Assembly (NCBI GenBank): GCA_039025855.1
Contig: JBCCNL010000010.1
Location: forward strand, 1 to 64,000
Direction of reading: 5' to 3'
From: JBCCOW01 sp039025855
GTDB lineage: Bacteria; Planctomycetota; Phycisphaerae; Phycisphaerales; Phycisphaeraceae
DNA length: 64,000 bases
Shown: in pieces, positions 59,303 to 64,000 of the stretch
How the letters are laid out: the number at the start of each line of letters is the position of its first letter
Numbering within the stretch: position 1 is the first letter of the stretch
Made by a program: the position numbers and the translations under genes
The notes under the pieces: generated by a model
Databases searched by the model: none
The model's input: the letters and a program-made list of their open reading frames with translations, nothing else
Told to the model about the DNA's origin: nothing

Positions 59303-59845
59303 ATGCGCCCGGCCGCCCCTACCCTCGACGCCCACGACCGCCTGATGTGGAGTGCCCTGCACCAGGCTGCAGACGACCCCGTGATCGACTCGGCCCTCCG
59401 CACCCTCTACGCCGACCTCGACGCCGCCATCGCCGAGCGCGGCCCCACTTGCTGGCAATCTGGCAAGTGCTGCAACTTCGACGCCTACGGCCACCGCCTC
59501 TACGTCACCGCCCTCGAGATCGCCTGGTTCCGTCGGCAACTCCCACCCAACCCAACGCCCGCCGATTCGACGCCTGAAGCCACCGCACCAAGCGTGAGCC
59601 TCCAGCAGTTCGCCCAGCAGCCTGGGGCCTGCCCGTACCAGGTCGGCGGCGCCTGCAGCACCCACGCCATCCGCCCCCTCGGCTGCCGCGTCTTCTTCTG
59701 TCAGAAGGGCACCGAAGACTGGCAGAACGATCTCTACGAACAGTTCCTCCAACGCCTGCGTGCCCTGCACGACGCCGCCGGCCTCGAGTACCGCTATATG
59801 GACTGGATTGCTGGCCTCGAACTTGCTGAAGCCGCCACAGTCTAA
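59303..59845 (+). CDS. YkgJ-family cysteine-cluster protein 2
   Basis: 180 residues. CWQSGKCCNFDAYGHRLYVTALEIAWF near 48-75 has the GKCC half of the cluster, then ACPYQVGGACSTHAIRPLGCRVFFC near 115-140, giving six cysteines in the family layout. The N-terminal 40 residues are an extra helix pair. It is placed 4 bp after the first YkgJ gene and probably acts with it. Start at 59303 follows the preceding stop directly; function unknown. Confidence 0.85.
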   Translation: MRPAAPTLDAHDRLMWSALHQAADDPVIDSALRTLYADLDAAIAERGPTCWQSGKCCNFDAYGHRLYVTALEIAWFRRQLPPNPTPADSTPEATAPSVSLQQFAQQPGACPYQVGGACSTHAIRPLGCRVFFCQKGTEDWQNDLYEQFLQRLRALHDAAGLEYRYMDWIAGLELAEAATV

Positions 59846-59909
59846 TGCTTCAATCACGGGCATGGCCAAACCACACGCCCAAACGACTCAACGCACGGAC
59901 CCCTTCAAC

Positions 59910-60785
59910 ATGAACCGTCTCTTCACTAGCGTGACACTCGCCCTGATGATCGTCTCCAACGCGTGGGCCGACCCGCAGCCGCCCGGCACCATCGAGCTGC
60001 TCGACGTCGAGCTTTCCCAGTGGGAGACCTGGATGGGCGTCCCGCACGAAACCGTCCAAGGCCTGCCGGCCGGCACCTATCAGAGCAGCAACGTCCACGC
60101 AGGCACGCCGATGGGCCTGAACAACGATGTCAAAGGCGTCTTCACGATGATCGAAGAGGACGGCCAACCCGTCCTGAAAATCACCGGCGAGATCTACGGC
60201 GGCCTCACCACCAAAGCCTCGTTTTCCGACTACCACCTCTCGGTCATGTTTCGCTGGGGCGAGAAGAAGTGGGAACCCCGCCTCGACAAGAAGCGCGACA
60301 GTGGCCTGCTCTACCACTGCTACGGCAAGCATGGCGCGTTCTGGAAGACTTGGAAAGCCTGCCTCGAGTTCCAGGTTCAAGAAACCGACCTCGGTGACTT
60401 CATCCCACTCGCCGGCCCGAAGGCCCGCATGCGTGGCACCCTAGTCAATGGCAAGTGGCTCCGATACGACCCCAACAGCGACACCGTCCACCTCGCCGAG
60501 GGCTACACGTCCGCCTCCGCCGAGCCCGACGCGCCGCACGGCCAGTGGAACCACCTCGAGCTCTACGTCTTGGGCGACCGTGCCGTACACGTCGTCAACG
60601 GCCAGGTCGTGATGGTGCTTACCGACGCCATCGACGGCAACGGTCAGCCGCTGACCAGCGGCAAGATTCAGATCCAGTCCGAAGCCGCCGAGTGCTACTA
60701 CAAGGACATGCGGCTCACGCCGATCGATACCGCCGCGCTGCCGCCGGAGATCGCGGCCGTGCTCGTGCCCGATGCTACTCAATGA
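59910..60785 (+). CDS. Exported DUF1080-like protein
   Basis: 291 residues. The signal peptide MNRLFTSVTLALMIVSNAWA (1-20) supports the start at 59910; an upstream in-frame ATG at 59862 with TTCAAT 7 bp before it would add 16 residues. The mature part resembles DUF1080: VFTMIEEDGQPVLKITGEIYGGLTTKASFSDYHLSVMFRW, RDSGLLYHCYGKHGAFWKTW, CLEFQVQETDLGDF and GQWNHLELYVLGDRAVHVVNGQVV. The likely function is glycan binding or disaccharide hydrolysis in the envelope. It neighbours a TIM-barrel isomerase facing it on the other strand. Confidence 0.85.
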   Translation: MNRLFTSVTLALMIVSNAWADPQPPGTIELLDVELSQWETWMGVPHETVQGLPAGTYQSSNVHAGTPMGLNNDVKGVFTMIEEDGQPVLKITGEIYGGLTTKASFSDYHLSVMFRWGEKKWEPRLDKKRDSGLLYHCYGKHGAFWKTWKACLEFQVQETDLGDFIPLAGPKARMRGTLVNGKWLRYDPNSDTVHLAEGYTSASAEPDAPHGQWNHLELYVLGDRAVHVVNGQVVMVLTDAIDGNGQPLTSGKIQIQSEAAECYYKDMRLTPIDTAALPPEIAAVLVPDATQ

Positions 60786-60804
60786 TCCGACGAGGCAAGA
60801 TTGC

Positions 60805-61707
60805 TCACGCCTCGGCGAACCACTTCCGCGCCAGGTCCGCCATCACCAGCGCATCCGAATAGCGGTCGCACTCCTCACGCAGCTCTCCGGTGGTCGGATC
60901 AACGAACCGCCGGCCATACCCGATGTTCCAGGACAGCAACTCAGGCGCAAACGCCAGGAACTCTCCGGGCTGGGCCGTCTGCTTGAAGTGCTTGAAGATC
61001 GCCGACCACATCTGACAGAAGTGCTGCACGAACGGCTGCTCCAGCGCCGCCTCGACCGAGTCGCCCAAAGCGACCTGGATGTTCTGGGCGTTCCCGATCC
61101 GGCCGTGCATGAAGGACGTGCGTTCAAAGACCGGCTGGATGAACGCGAGCTTCTCATCGAAGTCGCCGTAAGGCATCTCCTGCCCGGTGTACCAGTGCGA
61201 GAAGTCGCCGTTGAACCGGACCTCGGGGATGCGCTCGACGAGCTTGACGGTCCGCCACATGTCCTGGGTGACGGTCGCGCGGTGCGTCTCGATGTACAGC
61301 GGCAGGTCGTGCCGCGCGCTGGCCTCGAGGATGTCCTTCACTACCGCGTCGATGACGTCGTCGTCCTCGTGGCCCCAGCCGACGTGCAGCGTGCCGCAGA
61401 TCGCGCCGCTGTCCTTCTCCCGCCGGCACAGCTCGTCAGCCTCGCCGACCTGATTGACCCGGCCGCCACCCGCGAGCCACATCCCCGCGTCCCGCAGCAG
61501 CTCGCCGTTGCCCCCCTGCACGCCGCTGAACCCCGCCTCCTTCAACGCGGCATACAACTCGGCTTCGCTCAGGTCCTTGATCGACGGGGCCCGGGTCCAT
61601 TCCGGCAGGTCACCCAGCGTGCCCATGCTCAAAAAGACCTCCAGCCGAGGCGGCCGGTTGGTGTCGTCACGAGTCGGCGGCGGGGCGGTCAGCGTGATGT
61701 CGGTCAT
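60805..61707 (-). CDS. Xylose-isomerase-like TIM-barrel protein
   Basis: 300 residues, cytoplasmic. LFAALKEAGFSGVQGGNGE-type N-terminal pattern (LYAALKEAGFSGVQGG near 48), TLHVGWGHEDDDVIDAVV near 103, LPLYIETHRATVTQDMW near 130 (metal Glu), VRFNGDFSHWYTG near 158 (Asp), FMHGRIGNAQNIQV near 195 and FAPELLSW near 253 with a late Glu. This is the AP-endonuclease-2-like sugar isomerase/epimerase fold; the reaction is unknown. It ends 19 bp from the convergent DUF1080 gene, suggesting linked sugar metabolism. Confidence 0.85.
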   Translation of the reverse strand: MTDITLTAPPPTRDDTNRPPRLEVFLSMGTLGDLPEWTRAPSIKDLSEAELYAALKEAGFSGVQGGNGELLRDAGMWLAGGGRVNQVGEADELCRREKDSGAICGTLHVGWGHEDDDVIDAVVKDILEASARHDLPLYIETHRATVTQDMWRTVKLVERIPEVRFNGDFSHWYTGQEMPYGDFDEKLAFIQPVFERTSFMHGRIGNAQNIQVALGDSVEAALEQPFVQHFCQMWSAIFKHFKQTAQPGEFLAFAPELLSWNIGYGRRFVDPTTGELREECDRYSDALVMADLARKWFAEA

Positions 61708-61789
61708 GGTGAGGTTCCGGTTAATGGCGAGCGCGCGGCAGCGTAGCGGGTCGAACGTCCGCCTGCAGCCCGCTTGCACCGCAGGCGTT

Positions 61790-62449
61790 TTAGCCGCCAA
61801 GCAGCACACCGGTGAGTTCCCGCGTCTCGTGCAGGATCACCGCCGCGCCGCTGTCTTCCAACTCCTGCACCGCACGGAACCCCCACGACACCCCCACGGC
61901 ATAACAGCCCGTCGCCACCGCCGTCCCCATGTCCGCCATCGTGTCGCCGACGAACGCGGTCGTCGCCGGCGTCGCTCCGATCTCGTCCAGCAACGCCAGA
62001 CACGACGCCGGGTCGGGCTTCGGTGCGTACCCTTCACGGTGACCCCACACCGCGGCCCACGGCACCGATGGGAAGTAGTGCTCCACCATGGCCACCGTCG
62101 CCGCGTCCGGCTTGTTCGACAGCACCGACACCCCCACGCCCGATTCCACTAACGCCGACAGCACCGCGTCAATCCCCTCGAACGGGGCCGTGGTGTCCCG
62201 CTGGTGCTCGGCGTAGTACGGCTTGAACAAACCGATCGCTTCCTCAATCCGGTTCTCCCCTTCCGGGGGCGGGGGCAGCGCCGCCCGGAACAGGTTCGGC
62301 AGCCCCTGCCCCGCGAACCGGTTGTAGCTCGAGACCGGGTGCGTGGGCAGCGCCATCACCGAAAGCGTGTGGTTCGCCGACGCCGCGATGTCGCCCAGCG
62401 AATCCAGCAGCGTCCCGTCCAGATCGAAAACCGCGTGTTCAAACGCCAT
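61790..62449 (-). CDS. HAD-family phosphatase, phosphoglycolate-phosphatase-like
   Basis: 219 residues. HAD motif I FDLDGTLLDSLGDIAAS at residues 8-24; motif II VSVLSNKPD near 112; motif III with the lysine in YAPKPDPASCLAL near 145; motif IV FVGDTMADMGTAVATG near 170. The small helical cap with EEAIGLFKPYYAEHQRDTTAPFEGI is typical of the Gph/phosphoglycolate phosphatase subgroup. It could dephosphorylate 2-phosphoglycolate or another small metabolite. TATCAC lies 6 bp before ATG. Divergent from the flavin reductase gene by 56 bp. Confidence 0.9.
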   Translation of the reverse strand: MAFEHAVFDLDGTLLDSLGDIAASANHTLSVMALPTHPVSSYNRFAGQGLPNLFRAALPPPPEGENRIEEAIGLFKPYYAEHQRDTTAPFEGIDAVLSALVESGVGVSVLSNKPDAATVAMVEHYFPSVPWAAVWGHREGYAPKPDPASCLALLDEIGATPATTAFVGDTMADMGTAVATGCYAVGVSWGFRAVQELEDSGAAVILHETRELTGVLLGG

Positions 62450-62455
62450 CGCCAA

Positions 62456-62461
62456 GTGATA
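62456..62461 (-). promoter_or_regulatory. -10 box TATCAC, 6 bp from ATG
   Basis: The gap is TTGGCG before the HAD gene ATG at 62449. It predicts a leaderless mRNA and lies in a compact divergent promoter region. Confidence 0.4.
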
Positions 62462-62468
62462 CCGTGTT

Positions 62469-62497
62469 TTGCGTGGCTCCGGGGCACGCCCTAGACT
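62469..62497 (+). promoter_or_regulatory. Promoter TTGCGT-17-TAGACT
   Basis: The -35 TTGCGT (62469-62474) and -10 TAGACT (62492-62497) are 17 bp apart. The -10 ends 8 bp before the flavin reductase ATG. Confidence 0.6.
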
Positions 62498-62505
62498 CTC
62501 TCGCA

Positions 62506-63018
62506 ATGGATCAGAAGGCAGCGCAGCGTGAGGAAACCCCGCCCGAAGTCTTGGCGATCGGCAAAGCGCTCAGCCGGATCCCGTCCGGGCTCTTTGTCCT
62601 GACCGCCGCGCACGAAGACCGCCGCATGGGGATGCTGGTGGCGTGGGTGCAGCAGGTCTGTTTCGAGCCGCCCATGATCGCCGTCGCGGTCGCCAAGGGC
62701 CGGCCCATCATGCCGCTGATCAGCGAGTCGCGCTGCTTCGGGATCTGCCAGGTCGCCGAAGACGACAAGATGCTCCGCCGCAAGTTCCGCGACGACCCCG
62801 ACCCCGACGACGACGCGTTCCTCGGCTACGACCTCGCCCCGTCCGTCCTCGGCGGCGTCCCCCTGCTCCGCACCGGGCTCTCGGCTATGGAGTGCGAACT
62901 CGCCTGCCACATGGACGTCGAGGGCGACCACGACCTGTTCGTCGGACGCGTCCACGCCGCCTCCGGCGGCGACGGCCAACCCCTGATCCGCCTCCGCGAC
63001 GACGGCTTCAGCTATTAG
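62506..63018 (+). CDS. Flavin reductase-like domain protein
   Basis: 170 residues. IPSGLFVLTAAHEDRRMGMLVAWVQQVCFEPPMIAVAVAKG near 26-66 is the FMN-binding flavin-reductase-like fold, with SECRCFGICQV-type continuation (ESRCFGICQVAEDDKML near 82) and a C-terminal CELACHMDVEGDHDLFVGRVHAASG near 131. Related to diflavin flavoprotein C-terminal domains and to DIM6/NTAB flavin reductases. It likely binds FMN; the electron partner is not evident. Confidence 0.88.
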   Translation: MDQKAAQREETPPEVLAIGKALSRIPSGLFVLTAAHEDRRMGMLVAWVQQVCFEPPMIAVAVAKGRPIMPLISESRCFGICQVAEDDKMLRRKFRDDPDPDDDAFLGYDLAPSVLGGVPLLRTGLSAMECELACHMDVEGDHDLFVGRVHAASGGDGQPLIRLRDDGFSY

Positions 63019-63043
63019 CCCGCCCCCCGCAGCCCCGTCGCGC

Positions 63044-63049
63044 TAGACT
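63044..63049 (+). promoter_or_regulatory. -10 box TAGACT, 6 bp from ATG
   Basis: The gap is CCGGTC before the ATG at 63056. It predicts a leaderless mRNA. Confidence 0.55.
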
Positions 63050-63055
63050 CCGGTC

Positions 63056-64000
63056 ATGGCCATCACCTCTCCTCCGACCGATGCCGGCTCTGTCGCCGAC
63101 CCGATCAACCAGCAGATCCTGGCCGTCTCCGAAGACCGCATCCAGGGCTTCGACCCCCAGCCGCTGCACACCATCGCCGAGCTCGCGGGCCTTGATGTAG
63201 AGTTGGTGATCGAACGCCTCCGGGCGATGCTGCGCTCCGGTGCGATCCGACGTATCCGCCAGACGATGCTCGCCACCAGCCTCGCCCCCGGCGCTCTCGT
63301 CGCCTGGAAGGTGCCGCCGAAGAAGCTCACCGAAGCCTTCGAGTTCATGGCCAATGAAGACCCCTTCTCCGGCCACATCGTCACCCGCACCACCGACCGC
63401 GAAACACCCGGCTCTCACTACCGCCTCTGGACCACGCTCAAGGTGCCCGTCGGCTACTCGATGACGAAACACGCCGACTACCTCGCCGCGCAAACCGGGG
63501 CCGAAGCCTACCGACTCCTGCCCGCCAAAAAACTCTTCGCGCTCGGCGTGGGCCACGTCCGCCGCAAGGGCTTGGAACCCGGCAGCCGGAGCGACGAGCC
63601 GGGCCGTGTGATCGACACCAACGTGGTGCACCTCGACGATCGGCAGTGGCGGGTGCTGACTGCGCTCAAGCGTGAGTTCGAGCCCGATGAGCTGGTCGCC
63701 GATGTCTGGGCCGCCCGTGCCGACGAGGCCGGCGAAACGCTCGACGGCTTTCTCGAGGTCGCCAAGGGCCTGGCCGAGGCCGGCGTCGTGGGTCGCTTCT
63801 CGACGTTCCTCGAACACGTTAAGCCGCACAGCGACGGGCAGCGGGTCACCCGGTTCAACGCGCTGTTCCACTGGAAGGTCCCACGGGACCGAGAGATCGA
63901 TGCCGGCAAAGAGGTCGGCCGACACCACTGCATGACCCACGCCTACTGGCGCGAAGGCGGCCCCGAGTTCGCCGACGTCAATGTCATGGGCGTCGCCCAC
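63056..64000 (+). CDS. Siroheme decarboxylase-like protein with two Lrp-type units (partial)
   Basis: 315 codons are visible; the gene is open at the window edge. The first unit (about residues 20-175) reads as an AsnC/Lrp-like helix-turn-helix (LHTIAELAGLDVELVIERLRAMLRSGAIRR) followed by its beta domain. A second unit starts near 190 (DDRQWRVLTALKREFEPDELV) and contains HHCMTHAYWREGGPEF from H290, a motif of AhbA/AhbB and NirDLGH siroheme decarboxylases. These remove side-chain carboxylates of siroheme in alternative heme or heme d1 synthesis. Two units in one chain suggest an AhbA-AhbB-type fusion. The motif-bearing unit is unmistakable; the fusion is inferred. Confidence 0.8.
   Translation, partial: MAITSPPTDAGSVADPINQQILAVSEDRIQGFDPQPLHTIAELAGLDVELVIERLRAMLRSGAIRRIRQTMLATSLAPGALVAWKVPPKKLTEAFEFMANEDPFSGHIVTRTTDRETPGSHYRLWTTLKVPVGYSMTKHADYLAAQTGAEAYRLLPAKKLFALGVGHVRRKGLEPGSRSDEPGRVIDTNVVHLDDRQWRVLTALKREFEPDELVADVWAARADEAGETLDGFLEVAKGLAEAGVVGRFSTFLEHVKPHSDGQRVTRFNALFHWKVPRDREIDAGKEVGRHHCMTHAYWREGGPEFADVNVMGVAH

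Overview
The window is about 64 kb of GC-rich bacterial chromosome (third codon positions are nearly all G or C). It reads as Planctomycetota, most likely class Phycisphaerae. The clues are two exported DUF1080 (3-keto-disaccharide hydrolase-like) proteins, an H-X9-DG-type pseudopilin, a short UvrC without its C-terminal HhH module, a PilM fused to a PilN-like part, many exported proteins of unknown function, and many genes with a -10 box only 6 bp from ATG. No phage, integrase, transposase, plasmid or CRISPR signature is visible. The content is chromosomal and mostly housekeeping plus cell envelope.

Layout. 0-1.8 kb: an artefact-like poly-C/G start, a divergent Gfo/Idh/MocA-like protein (-) and RNase P RNA (+). 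1.8-12.6 kb: a large exported HEAT-repeat protein with a receiver-like insert, a GH10-like protein lacking both catalytic glutamates coupled to a ComEA-like HhH protein, a six-TM protein, purC, and a three-gene exported-protein cluster with a GH113-like hydrolase. 12.7-18.6 kb: mnmA, a small membrane protein, an AraC regulator divergent from NmrA-like, DUF1772 and DinB-like genes, then a DUF1080 protein. 18.7-27.2 kb: a vanadium haloperoxidase, an operon of membrane-anchored protein, pseudopilin, ABC ATPase and ABC permease, an HD-GYP sensor, tRNA-Pro and two bactofilins. 27.4-38.2 kb: a quinone oxidoreductase-like enzyme, an LCAT-like lipoprotein, a TIM-barrel isomerase, a LemA pair, murB, an M20 amidohydrolase, the conserved block glmU(N-domain)-prs-rplY-pth, tRNA-Gln and tRNA-Ala. 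38.5-44.1 kb: a type IV pilus-like inner-membrane operon. 44.1-52.6 kb: two CorC/DUF21-CBS proteins coupled to a PD-(D/E)XK-like protein, a Gfo/Idh dehydrogenase divergent from pdxA, an exported protein and an L-fucose-isomerase-like enzyme. 52.9-64 kb: uvrC, two unknown envelope genes including a VanZ-like one, an LpxH-like phosphoesterase, an HDAC-like deacetylase, two YkgJ-type Cys-cluster proteins, a second DUF1080 protein, a TIM-barrel isomerase, a HAD phosphatase, a flavin reductase, and a tandem siroheme-decarboxylase-like protein that runs off the end.

How the genes fit together. Peptidoglycan and sugar-nucleotide supply (glmU-like, murB), PRPP and purine synthesis (prs, purC), tRNA modification and turnover (mnmA, pth), tRNA processing (rnpB) and vitamin B6 (pdxA) are dispersed core functions. 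Around them lie secretion and envelope modules and carbohydrate enzymes typical of polysaccharide-using planctomycetes.

Two sequence-level patterns stand out. First, at least 14 genes have a -10-like hexamer (TAGACT, TATAGT, TACAAT and similar) ending exactly 6 bp before the start codon, which predicts leaderless mRNAs and fixes the start sites. Second, four tracts of tandem heptanucleotides of form CTARNNN lie in sense orientation upstream of genes, three of them abutting or within a few bases of the start codon.
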